Positions 1 through 6,563 of a DNA stretch of 10,954 nucleotides are shown one piece after another. Position numbers and translations under genes: made by a program. The notes under the pieces were generated by a model. It saw only the letters and a program-made list of their open reading frames with translations, made no database searches and was not told the DNA's origin. Origin of the DNA: Sulfurimonas sp. (GTDB lineage Bacteria; Campylobacterota; Campylobacteria; Campylobacterales; Sulfurimonadaceae); NCBI GenBank assembly GCA_022712845.1, contig JAFLJV010000069.1, forward strand, positions 1 to 10,954, read 5' to 3'. Within the stretch, counting starts at the first letter, position 1; the number at the start of each line of letters is the position of its first letter.

Positions 1-2840
1 TTCACAATATTTTAGATGAAATTCCATCACATGCACATCGTTTAAAATCAATTTCACCAATTATCACTCGTGAGAAACTTGATGTATTAAAATCTTTTGG
101 TGATAAAAAATCACCTCGTTATCAAGCTTTTTATCATAACACTACATTTTCTATAGCATACAGTGGTGAATTAAAAGAAGCTTTAGAAGCTTTAGTTGAA
201 AAAATAGTTAATTCTGTAAATAGTGAAGGTACAAGAATTATAATTTTAGATGACTATGAGTTTTCTAAGGACAAAAAAATTATACCAATGGCTATGGCAG
301 TTGGTCGTGTAAATATTGCACTTATAGAAGCTAAAGTTCGTCATTTAGTCTCTATAATTGCTGTTACTGGAGAAGTTATTGATTCGCACAGTGCAGCTGT
401 ACTTATTGGATATGGTGCAAGTGCAGTTTATCCAAGTCTACTTTTTGCTACAGTTGTAGAGCATTTAAAAGTATCAAAATTAATTAATGAAGATTGTCAT
501 GAAGTTCTCAAATCAGTTCATATCGCTTTAAATGGTGGACTTTTAAAAATAATGTCAAAGATGGGTATCTCAACTATTGCATCGTATCGTAATTCAGGAT
601 TATTTGATGTAATGGGACTAAGTAAAACTATTGTAAAAGATTGTTTTGCAAGTTCACATTACACCCTAAGTGGATTAGAGTATAAAGATATTGATGAAAG
701 ACTTACAAAGTACCATAAAGATGTATTTAAAGATGATGGATTTAACAAAATATTTCCACTAAATATTGGTGGGTATTATAAATTTTATACAGGACAAGAA
801 CATCATGACTTTGGTCCAGCTGTAATTCATGCTATTCATGCAGTTGCACGAGATGGAAAAAAAGAAGATTATGTAAAGCTTAGAGATTTAGTAAATAAAA
901 GAGGATTAAAGTTTATTCGTGATTTCTTTGAACTTAAATCTGATAGAGAATCTATAGATATCTCTGAAGTTGAACCAAAAGAAGCTATATTTAAAAGATT
1001 TGCTGCTGCTGCAATGAGTCTTGGTTCTATTTCCCCAGAGGCACATGAAACAATAGCAATCGCGATGAATAGAATAGGTGCTCAATCAAACTCAGGTGAG
1101 GGTGGAGAAGATGCTTCACGTTTTGGTACAGAGCGTTTATCAAAAATCAAACAAATTGCCTCTGGTAGATTTGGTGTTACTCCAGCATATTTAAGAAGTG
1201 CTGAGGAGATTCAGATAAAAGTGGCTCAAGGTGCAAAACCAGGTGAGGGTGGGCAACTTCCAGGACATAAGGTTTCTCCACTTATCGGTAAACTTCGTCA
1301 TACTGTTCCTGGTGTTACACTTATTTCACCTCCTCCACATCATGATATTTATTCTATTGAGGATTTAGCACAGCTTATTTTTGACTGTAAACAAGTAAAC
1401 CCAAAAGCTAGAGTTGCTGTTAAGTTGGTATCAACTGTTGGAGTTGGAACAATTGCAGCGGGTGTTGCAAAGGCGTATGCTGATAAAATTGTTATTTCTG
1501 GTGGAGATGGTGGTACAGGTGCTGCTCCCCTCACTTCTATCAAGTTTGCTGGTAATCCTTGGGAATTAGGCTTAAGTGAGGCTCATAATGCTCTTAAAGT
1601 AAATAATCTTCGTTCTTTAGTGGAACTTCAAACTGATGGTGGTTTAAAATCTGGTTTAGATGTAGTTAAAGCTGCTATGCTTGGTGCTGAGAGTTATGGT
1701 TTTGGTACAGGTGTTCTTACTATAGTTGGCTGTAAGATGCTTCGTATCTGTCATGTAAATAAATGTTCTGTTGGTATCGCAACTCAAAATGAAAAACTTC
1801 GTAAAGATTTTTTCAAAGGACATGTTGACCAACTGATAAATTATTTTACTCTTTTAGCTGAAGATATCCGTTCTATTATGGCTGAACTTGGATTTAGCAC
1901 AATGGAAGAGCTGATAGGTAGAAGTGATATACTAAATGTTGTTGATGATGATTTTGCTAAAAAGTTTGATTTTTCGAATATTTTACATCAAGAAGATGGT
2001 GTAAATACTCATCAACAAAAATACAACCAACCTTTTGATGATAACGCTTTTGAAAAAAGTGTTTTACTAGAGGCAAAAAATGCTATAAAACATCCAGATC
2101 ATACTATAAAAATTAAAAGAGAGATAACTAACTTAAACAGAAGTTTTGGAGCATTGATTTCAGGAGAGATAGCAGAGTACTATGGTGATAAAGGTCTTAG
2201 TGCTGATACTATTAAAATTGAACTAGATGGAATTGCAGGGCAAGCTCTTGGTGCATTTTTAATTCCTGGTGTATCAATTTATTTAAATGGTGTTGCAAAT
2301 GATTATATTGGTAAAGGTATGCATGGTGGTAAGATAATCATCACTTCAAAAAATGAGGGCGAGAATTTTGCTGCTGGTGGTAATACATGTCTTTATGGTG
2401 CAACAGGTGGAAAACTTTATATCTCAGGTTGTGTAGGTGAAAGATTTGCTGTTCGTAACTCTGGTGCTTTAGCTATAGTTGAAGGTACTGGTGATAATGC
2501 ATGTGAGTATATGACAGGTGGTGTTGTTGTTATTCTTGGTCGTTCTGGTATCAATTTTGGTGCAGGTATGACAGGTGGTATATCTTTTGTATACGATGCT
2601 GATCATAGTTTTATAGAAGATGTTAATCGTGAGCTCGTTGAGCCTATCCGTATAGATACAGATGAAGGTGATGAGGCTAGACATTATCTTAAAAGATTAC
2701 TAAAAGATTATGTTGTAGAAACAGAGAGTAAAAAAGCAAAAGATTTACTAGAAAATTTTAGAGTTGAAGTGAGAAACTTTTGGCTTGTTAAACCTAAAAA
2801 CTTGAAAAAACTACCTTTAAATCTTGAGAAAGGAGATTAA
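1..2840 (+). CDS. gltB: Glutamate synthase large (alpha) subunit, 5'-truncated by the window edge
   Basis: Large subunit of glutamate synthase (GOGAT), which makes two glutamates from glutamine and 2-oxoglutarate in the cytoplasm. The frame is open from base 3 with no start, so the ATG at 288 is internal and about 945 C-terminal residues are visible. The family is about 1,500 residues; the missing part would hold the glutamine amidotransferase domain with its N-terminal catalytic Cys. Visible in order are the central domain (to about base 900), the FMN-binding synthase barrel (about 1000-1800; motifs GSISPEAHET, SGEGGED, GAKPGEGGQLPG, SGGDGGTGAAP), the 3Fe-4S cluster cysteines spaced C-x5-C-x4-C at 1731-1766, and the C-terminal GXGXG beta-helix domain (about 2115-2700; GGNTCLYGATGGKLY). 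I see no frameshift or lost motif. It is followed 2 bases later by gltD, so the two are surely cotranscribed. Confidence 0.97.
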   Translation, partial: HNILDEIPSHAHRLKSISPIITREKLDVLKSFGDKKSPRYQAFYHNTTFSIAYSGELKEALEALVEKIVNSVNSEGTRIIILDDYEFSKDKKIIPMAMAVGRVNIALIEAKVRHLVSIIAVTGEVIDSHSAAVLIGYGASAVYPSLLFATVVEHLKVSKLINEDCHEVLKSVHIALNGGLLKIMSKMGISTIASYRNSGLFDVMGLSKTIVKDCFASSHYTLSGLEYKDIDERLTKYHKDVFKDDGFNKIFPLNIGGYYKFYTGQEHHDFGPAVIHAIHAVARDGKKEDYVKLRDLVNKRGLKFIRDFFELKSDRESIDISEVEPKEAIFKRFAAAAMSLGSISPEAHETIAIAMNRIGAQSNSGEGGEDASRFGTERLSKIKQIASGRFGVTPAYLRSAEEIQIKVAQGAKPGEGGQLPGHKVSPLIGKLRHTVPGVTLISPPPHHDIYSIEDLAQLIFDCKQVNPKARVAVKLVSTVGVGTIAAGVAKAYADKIVISGGDGGTGAAPLTSIKFAGNPWELGLSEAHNALKVNNLRSLVELQTDGGLKSGLDVVKAAMLGAESYGFGTGVLTIVGCKMLRICHVNKCSVGIATQNEKLRKDFFKGHVDQLINYFTLLAEDIRSIMAELGFSTMEELIGRSDILNVVDDDFAKKFDFSNILHQEDGVNTHQQKYNQPFDDNAFEKSVLLEAKNAIKHPDHTIKIKREITNLNRSFGALISGEIAEYYGDKGLSADTIKIELDGIAGQALGAFLIPGVSIYLNGVANDYIGKGMHGGKIIITSKNEGENFAAGGNTCLYGATGGKLYISGCVGERFAVRNSGALAIVEGTGDNACEYMTGGVVVILGRSGINFGAGMTGGISFVYDADHSFIEDVNRELVEPIRIDTDEGDEARHYLKRLLKDYVVETESKKAKDLLENFRVEVRNFWLVKPKNLKKLPLNLEKGD

Positions 2841-2842
2841 TT

Positions 2843-4228
2843 ATGAGAGAATATTTAACAATTGAAAGAGTTGAAGCTGAAAAAAGATTAGTCGTAGATA
2901 GAACAAAAGATTTTGGTGAAATTTATGAAGTTTTTGATAAAGATGAAGCAGCAGCTCAAAGTGAAAGATGTCTTCAGTGCGGAGATCCATTTTGTTTAAA
3001 TAAATGTCCTCTACATAATTATGTACCACAATGGTTAAAGGCTATTGCTGAAAAAGATTTAGAATTTGCATTTAAATTATCAAATGAACCTTCACCATTT
3101 CCTGAGGTTATGGGCAGAATCTGTCCACATGAAAAACTTTGTGAGGGTGACTGTACTCTAAATGATGGTCATGGTGCTATCACTATTGGTTCAGTTGAAA
3201 CACACATTACAGAAGCTGGTTTTAAAGCTGGGTATAAACCAGATTTTCCAGGAATTACTACTGATAAAAAAGTAGCTATCATTGGTAGTGGTCCTGCTGG
3301 GCTTTCTGCTGCAACATATCTTCTTCGCTCAGGTATTGCTGTTACTATGTATGAAAGAAGTGGCAGAGCTGGTGGACTTATGACTTATGTTATCCCTAAC
3401 TTTAAACTTGATAAAAAAATAGTTAAAAGAAGAGTTGATTTACTACTTGAAGCGGGATTAGAACTTGTACTAAACTGTGAAGTTGGAAAATGTACCCCTT
3501 TTGAAGAGTTAGCGAATACTCATGATGCAATATTTATAGGTGTAGGTGCAACAAAAGCAAAAAGAGCCTCACTTACTGGTGAAAATGCTTCTAATGTTTA
3601 TGACGCTATGGATTATTTAACTGCTATTCAGAGAAAAATATTTAAAACTCCTTATGATAAAAAGTTTGATTTTAAAGATAAAGATGTAGTCGTAGTTGGT
3701 GGTGGTGATACTGCAATGGATTGTTTACGAACTGCAAAAAGAGAGGGTGCAAAATCTGTAACATGTCTTTACCGTCGTGATGCAAACAATATGCCAGGAA
3801 GTAAAAAAGAGTATAAAAATGCAATTGAAGAGGGTATTGATTTTACATTTTATGCTTCTCCAAAAAAGCTTGTTTTAAATGATGATGATAATGCTATAGC
3901 AGTTGAAGTTGTAAAAACAACTCTTGGTGCAAAAGATGATAGTGATCGTCAAAGAATGGAAGAGGTTAAAGGTAGTAATTTTAGAGTTAAAGCTGATGTT
4001 ATTGTCATGTCACTTGGTTTTGATGTTGAAAAACCTCCATTTTTAGCAGAAAACGGAATAGAGACAAATAAGTGGGGAGAAATCATTGTAAATGAAGAGA
4101 CTCACGAAACGACAACTGCTGGTATTTACGCTGGTGGTGACTGTTATAGGGGTGCTGATTTAGTTGTAACAGCCGCTTTTGATGGTCGTGAAGCTGCTAG
4201 AAGTATTTCTAAAGTACTTTTGAAATAG
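2843..4228 (+). CDS. gltD: Glutamate synthase small (beta) subunit
   Basis: The 461-residue beta subunit of glutamate synthase takes electrons from NAD(P)H through FAD and Fe-S clusters and passes them to GltB. The N-terminal Fe-S region has cysteines at 43, 46, 51, 55 and 94, 100, 104 (motifs CLQCGDPFC and CPHEKLCEGDC). The FAD-binding GxGxxG is at 148-153 (IIGSGPAG) with the acidic end of the fold at E171. A second dinucleotide site for NAD(P)H is at 282-293 (VVVVGGGDTAMD), with the paired arginines 311-312 that often mark NADPH preference. The C-terminal FAD motif GGDCYRGADLVVTAA starts at 431. Length is normal for the family (E. coli about 472). A strong ribosome site, AAAGGAG, overlaps the end of gltB just before the ATG. 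Related small subunits occur in other oxidoreductases (PreT/NfnB-like), but the adjacent gltB settles the assignment. Confidence 0.97.
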   Translation: MREYLTIERVEAEKRLVVDRTKDFGEIYEVFDKDEAAAQSERCLQCGDPFCLNKCPLHNYVPQWLKAIAEKDLEFAFKLSNEPSPFPEVMGRICPHEKLCEGDCTLNDGHGAITIGSVETHITEAGFKAGYKPDFPGITTDKKVAIIGSGPAGLSAATYLLRSGIAVTMYERSGRAGGLMTYVIPNFKLDKKIVKRRVDLLLEAGLELVLNCEVGKCTPFEELANTHDAIFIGVGATKAKRASLTGENASNVYDAMDYLTAIQRKIFKTPYDKKFDFKDKDVVVVGGGDTAMDCLRTAKREGAKSVTCLYRRDANNMPGSKKEYKNAIEEGIDFTFYASPKKLVLNDDDNAIAVEVVKTTLGAKDDSDRQRMEEVKGSNFRVKADVIVMSLGFDVEKPPFLAENGIETNKWGEIIVNEETHETTTAGIYAGGDCYRGADLVVTAAFDGREAARSISKVLLK

Positions 4229-4247
4229 ATATTTTTAACTTTTTTTA

Positions 4248-4285
4248 ATATCATATTGTAGCTATTTTGGGCTACAATATGATAT
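4248..4285 (+). promoter_or_regulatory. Perfect 15-bp inverted repeat, probable autoregulatory operator of the toxin-antitoxin genes
   Basis: The arms ATATCATATTGTAGC (4248-4262) and GCTACAATATGATAT (4271-4285) are exact reverse complements around an 8-base spacer. No T-run follows on the plus strand. On the minus strand the stem is followed by A residues, so it does not look like a normal intrinsic terminator. It lies directly upstream of the antitoxin and spans the probable -35 and -10 boxes. That is where DinJ/RelB-type antitoxins, alone or with their toxin, usually bind to repress their own promoter. A second role in ending or processing the gltBD transcript is possible. Confidence 0.6.
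4256..4283 (+). promoter_or_regulatory. Probable sigma-70 promoter of the toxin-antitoxin pair
   Basis: TTGTAG (4256-4261) and TATGAT (4278-4283) are separated by 16 bases. This predicts a start near 4290 and a very short leader before the ATG at 4309. The ribosome site AAGGAG is at 4295-4300, 8 bases before the ATG. Both boxes lie inside the arms of the inverted repeat, so a bound repressor would cover the promoter. The call rests on sequence match only. Confidence 0.45.
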
Positions 4286-4308
4286 ATAGATATTAAGGAG
4301 TTAGCACA

Positions 4309-4566
4309 ATGTCTTTAAATGCAACAGTTAGAGCAAGAGTAGATGAGTCTTTAAAATTTGATGCAGAGTCAATTTTAAAAGAGATAGGACTAACTACATC
4401 TCAAGCTATAAATATATTTTTAAAAAAAGTAGTTTCTGAACATGGAATACCTTTTGAGCTAAAAGTTCCAAGTGATAGACTAAAAACAGCTATGGATGAA
4501 GCAAAAAAATCTGAAGGTACCTATCATAATGATGTAGATGAAATGATAAAAGATTTAAAATCTTGA
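4309..4566 (+). CDS. dinJ: Antitoxin of the RelB/DinJ family
   Basis: This 85-residue antitoxin should bind and neutralise the toxin encoded immediately downstream and repress its own promoter. The N-terminal half is a ribbon-helix-helix DNA-binding domain: the strand NATVRARVDESLK (4-16), then helices covering EILKEIGL-type and TTSQAINIFLKKVV-type sequence to about residue 45. It matches the E. coli DinJ pattern NAFVRARIDEDLK…GLTISDLVRI…LPFDL closely, including IPFEL here at about 47-51. The acidic, lysine-rich C-terminal half (about 52-85) is the expected flexible toxin-wrapping part. The ATG has a good ribosome site 8 bases upstream. Its stop codon overlaps the start of the toxin gene by 4 bases (TTGA), which implies translational coupling. 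The preceding inverted repeat is the likely operator. Confidence 0.9.
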   Translation: MSLNATVRARVDESLKFDAESILKEIGLTTSQAINIFLKKVVSEHGIPFELKVPSDRLKTAMDEAKKSEGTYHNDVDEMIKDLKS

Positions 4567-4838
4567 TAAAATACCGTCTCTTTAAAACTAATTCATTTAA
4601 GAGAAGCTATAAAAAGCTAAGGCTAAGTGATGAAGAAGATTTAGCATATATTGATGTTGTTTACAATTTATTATGTGATGAAAAGCTTTTAAAAAAGTAT
4701 AAAGATCATCAACTCATAGGAAACCTAAAAGATTTTCGAGAGTGTCATATTAAACCTGATTTATTACTTATCTATATGATAGAAAATAAAACTTTAAAAT
4801 TAACAGATATTGGTTCTTATAGTGAGTTATTTGAATGA
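4563..4838 (+). CDS. yafQ: YafQ-family mRNA interferase-like toxin (RelE/ParE fold) with altered active-site residues
   Basis: This 91-residue RelE-superfamily toxin would cut mRNA on the ribosome when free of its antitoxin. It aligns with E. coli YafQ over the C-terminal half: KYKDHQLIG matches VYKDHPLQG, and FRECHIKPDLLLIY matches YRDAHVEPDWILIY. His49, His62, Asp66 and Phe90 correspond to YafQ His50, His63, Asp67 and Phe91. The usual late motif, R-T-G-T-H in YafQ and R-L-G-S-H in H. pylori HP0894 as I recall them, is D-I-G-S-Y here, so Arg is Asp82 and His is Tyr86. The start is TTG at 4563, overlapping the antitoxin stop. There is no ATG in this frame between the upstream stop at 4539 and that point, and no strong ribosome site of its own, so expression probably depends on coupling. 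The toxin may be weakened or may use another catalytic arrangement. Confidence 0.85.
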   Translation: MIKYRLFKTNSFKRSYKKLRLSDEEDLAYIDVVYNLLCDEKLLKKYKDHQLIGNLKDFRECHIKPDLLLIYMIENKTLKLTDIGSYSELFE

Positions 4839-4841
4839 GTT

Positions 4842-4872
4842 TTGATTAGTACTATTAACTTTTAAGTATAAT
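4842..4872 (+). promoter_or_regulatory. Probable promoter for the 85-residue unknown gene and the DjlA-like gene
   Basis: A perfect TATAAT (4867-4872) lies 21 bases upstream of the ATG at 4894. A possible -35 box, TTGATT (4842-4847), is 19 bases away, which is long; Campylobacterota promoters often lack a good -35 box. The predicted leader is under 20 bases, with a weak GGAA ribosome site at 4886-4889. An 8-base palindrome, TAGTACTA (4847-4854), sits in the spacer, but alone it is too short to call an operator. Confidence 0.45.
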
Positions 4873-4893
4873 ACATAAAAAAACTGGAATAGA

Positions 4894-5151
4894 ATGAATG
4901 AGATAAAATTATCAGTAGATGATAAAAATTTAGATACTGTACTTAGTATTTTAAATAATTTAAAAGATGGATTGATTTTAGATATAAAAACTGATGCTAA
5001 TGTTAAAAGAAAAGTTGGAAAAACTCAGTATCAGCCTAAAAATAACAAGATTATAAGAGAAGAAAACTCAGGTACAAATGATAGTAGTGGCAAGTATATA
5101 AATATATCAGCTTATAGACAAAAATTAAAAAAGATGAAGAAAAATGATTAG
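4894..5151 (+). CDS. Small hypothetical protein, first gene of a two-gene unit with the DjlA-like gene
   Basis: I do not recognise this 85-residue protein. Residues 1-34 look folded: a short strand (EIKLSV), a helix (KNLDTVLSILNNLKDG), then a strand (LILDIKT). Residues 35-65 are rich in Lys, Asn, Ser and Gly and look disordered. The end, YINISAYRQKLKKMKKND, is a basic helix. There is no signal peptide, membrane segment or cysteine. It has its own likely promoter, and its stop lies 8 bases inside the next gene, so the two are translationally coupled. The layout (small folded head, loose middle, short helical tail) resembles small antitoxins or adaptor proteins, but that is inference from shape only. 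Codon use matches the neighbours, and the overlap supports it as a real gene. Confidence 0.7.
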   Translation: MNEIKLSVDDKNLDTVLSILNNLKDGLILDIKTDANVKRKVGKTQYQPKNNKIIREENSGTNDSSGKYINISAYRQKLKKMKKND

Positions 5152-5962
5152 ACTTAGAAAATGGATATATTTAGCGATAGTTTTATTGTTGTTTTATTAT
5201 ATATTTGTTGTAAATATTTGGGTGACACTCTCTATCATAGCTTCTTTATATATTGCATTTAAAGTATATAAAGTTTATGCTAAGTCTAGATTAATGAAAA
5301 TAGCAGGTTCTAAAGAGTTGTTTAAAAAACATGAATTGGGGCTTTTTATAGCACTTGTTGCAAAAGTTGCTAAAGCAGATGGGGTAGTGCATGAGTTAGA
5401 AGCACAACTTATAGGAATCATGTTTGATGATATTGCTAAAATTTTTCCAGATAAAGACAAAACAAAAAATATCTTAAAAGAGATTTTTAGTGAAGCAAAA
5501 AAGAAGGATGATGACACAAAAGAGATAGCACAATCCTTAAACAAACTTATTGGCCGTAGTAGATTAAAGCGAAAGCAATATATAGAGTTCTTAATCCAAC
5601 TTGCATTTGTAGACGGTGGAATTAGCTCTGATGAAGATAGAGTTTTACGTGAAATTGTACAAGAGTTAAATATTACTTCTGATGAATATACAGCGATGAT
5701 TGCTAAGTTTGAAAATATGCTTAAAAATAAAAAACAAACTATGAGCCTTAAAGAGGCTTGTGAAATTTTAGGTGTAAGTGAGAGTGATGATATTAGCGTT
5801 GTTAAAAAAGTATATAGAAAACTTGTACGCCAATACCATCCAGATATCATAAAATCGCAAGATAAAGATGAAGCTTACATAGAAGAAGCTACTGCTAAAA
5901 CTCAAGAAATAAACCAAGCTTATGAGGTTATCAAAGAGTCAAAAAAACAGTTAAAATTATAA
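5144..5962 (+). CDS. djlA: DjlA-like membrane-anchored co-chaperone: TerB-like domain plus C-terminal J domain
   Basis: This 272-residue protein has the architecture and length of DjlA (E. coli 271). An N-terminal hydrophobic stretch (about 7-43) is long enough for two closely spaced membrane segments where E. coli DjlA has one. A TerB/DjlA-type helical domain (about 55-195) carries two acidic metal-site-like motifs, KADGVVHELE (77-86) and FVDGGISSDED (155-165). The C-terminal J domain (about 200-268) has its DnaK-stimulating HPD tripeptide at 232-234 in RQYHPDI, followed by the usual EINQAYEVIK helix. The expected role is to recruit and stimulate DnaK at the inner membrane, with the TerB-like part as sensor or scaffold. 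The start overlaps the upstream small gene by 8 bases. No ter tellurite-resistance genes are nearby. The symbol rests on architecture and could be paralogous rather than orthologous. Confidence 0.85.
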   Translation: MIRLRKWIYLAIVLLLFYYIFVVNIWVTLSIIASLYIAFKVYKVYAKSRLMKIAGSKELFKKHELGLFIALVAKVAKADGVVHELEAQLIGIMFDDIAKIFPDKDKTKNILKEIFSEAKKKDDDTKEIAQSLNKLIGRSRLKRKQYIEFLIQLAFVDGGISSDEDRVLREIVQELNITSDEYTAMIAKFENMLKNKKQTMSLKEACEILGVSESDDISVVKKVYRKLVRQYHPDIIKSQDKDEAYIEEATAKTQEINQAYEVIKESKKQLKL

Positions 5963-6106
5963 TATTTAAAGGTGCTGGAAAATCAGTATATTTTGGATGC
6001 TTTATAAAATAAGTTTAGCCAAATTACTAAATAATAAGTATTGCTAAAGAATTATATGGTATTATTTTTTATAATAATAAGTTATATAACTATTGGAGTT
6101 TTTAAA
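5963..6106. other. Longest intergenic stretch, between the djlA-like and lipoprotein genes
   Basis: No gene is supported in these 144 bases. They hold an imperfect hairpin (TTTAGC at 6014-6019 pairing with GCTAAA at 6043-6048, inner TACT/AGTA), followed by a T-rich run at about 6063-6070 that could form a weak terminator for the djlA-like transcript. The lipoprotein -10 box and ribosome site come next. The TTG at 6041 that would extend the lipoprotein frame lies inside the hairpin. Confidence 0.4.
6070..6075 (+). promoter_or_regulatory. Probable -10 box for the lipoprotein gene
   Basis: A perfect TATAAT lies 31 bases before the lipoprotein ATG at 6107, preceded by a T-rich run. No clear -35 box is seen. 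If it is used, transcription starts near 6082, downstream of the TTG at 6041, which supports the shorter start chosen for this gene. Confidence 0.4.
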
Positions 6107-6454
6107 ATGAAAAAAATAATTTATTTTGCTATATTAATTTTAATATTACAAGGTTGTGCCAGTGTGAATAAAAGTGCACATGAATTTAGTCCACATAATA
6201 CAGCAAAGGTAATTGAAAAAGGGAAAGTGTATAATTTACCTATTGATTCTAATTATATATTTGTTAGTGATGAACATAAAAAATTATTTACTAAATCTAA
6301 TACTTTTTCAGAATGTAATCTTGGAAATATATTTTGGAGAAGTCCTGAATTTATGAAAGTAGGAACGGAAGATGATGTAACATCTGAGTATCTAAAAAAA
6401 GCAGAAAAAGAGCAATTAGCAGGGTGTGGTAAACCTTTAAGTAAAGTGTATTAA
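6107..6454 (+). CDS. Small predicted lipoprotein of unknown function
   Basis: The protein is 115 residues from the ATG at 6107. A ribosome site GGAG lies at 6095-6098, 8 bases upstream. The frame extends up to a TTG at 6041, but that would put 22 extra hydrophobic residues before a complete signal peptide and leave the good ribosome site unused, so I take the shorter start. The signal peptide is MKKIIYFAILILILQGC, with the lipobox L-Q-G-C and lipidated Cys17; Gln at -2 is slightly unusual. The mature part is about 98 residues, polar, with two further cysteines (about 71 and 108) that could form a disulfide. I recognise no domain. It probably sits in the inner or outer membrane facing the periplasm. 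It appears to be a single-gene unit between the djlA-like gene and accD. Confidence 0.75.
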   Translation: MKKIIYFAILILILQGCASVNKSAHEFSPHNTAKVIEKGKVYNLPIDSNYIFVSDEHKKLFTKSNTFSECNLGNIFWRSPEFMKVGTEDDVTSEYLKKAEKEQLAGCGKPLSKVY

Positions 6455-6524
6455 CTTATTTTAAGTAATTCAGCATAAATATATTATAAAAGTTAAAAAT
6501 TATATTTATAAAGTATAAATTAGA

Positions 6525-6530
6525 TATAAT
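6525..6530 (+). promoter_or_regulatory. Probable -10 box of the accD operon promoter
   Basis: TATAAT in the context TAGATATAATCGC lies 34 bases before the accD start, giving a predicted start near 6537. The upstream sequence (6480-6520) is almost pure A/T with no clear -35 box, as is common in Campylobacterota. The accD ribosome site AAGGA is at 6553-6557, 6 bases before its TTG. Confidence 0.5.
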
Positions 6531-6563
6531 CGCAATTATTTATATATTTAAAAAGGATAATCT

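Noticed and set aside
1349..1543. Short minus-strand open frames within gltB (1349-1543 and 2469-2684), and similar ones at 2841-3029, 7253-7435 and 10588-10806
   Set aside because: They are shadows of conserved plus-strand genes, with no independent coding or ribosome-site evidence.
288..2840. A complete 850-residue protein starting at the ATG at 288
   Set aside because: The same frame is open back to base 3 and the upstream residues match the GltB central domain, so the ATG is internal and the gene is cut by the window edge.
4248..4285. The inverted repeat as a standard intrinsic terminator of gltBD
   Set aside because: The stem is good but is followed by ATAGATATTAAGG rather than a T-run. 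The T-run lies before it, so neither strand has terminator layout.
4229..4838. The toxin-antitoxin cassette as part of an inserted mobile element
   Set aside because: I see no integrase, transposase, flanking direct repeats or tRNA, and base composition resembles the neighbours. Transfer is possible but not shown.
4847..4854. TAGTACTA palindrome as an operator for the 85-residue gene
   Set aside because: An 8-base A/T-rich palindrome is expected by chance in such sequence, and there is no second copy nearby.
5275..5850. Minus-strand open frame of 191 codons antisense to the djlA-like gene
   Set aside because: Its composition is rich in Ser, Phe and Ile, as expected for the complement of an AT-rich gene. 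It has no ribosome site or recognisable motif and lies wholly inside a well-supported gene.
5144..5962. A tellurite-resistance (ter) locus
   Set aside because: Only a TerB-like domain fused to a membrane anchor and a J domain is present. No terC, terD or terZ-like gene is nearby, and the architecture is that of DjlA.
6014..6070. Hairpin with T-rich tail as a firm terminator after the djlA-like gene
   Set aside because: The stem is short, interrupted and A/T-rich, and the T-run begins about 14 or more bases after it. I mention it only as a weak possibility in the intergenic entry.
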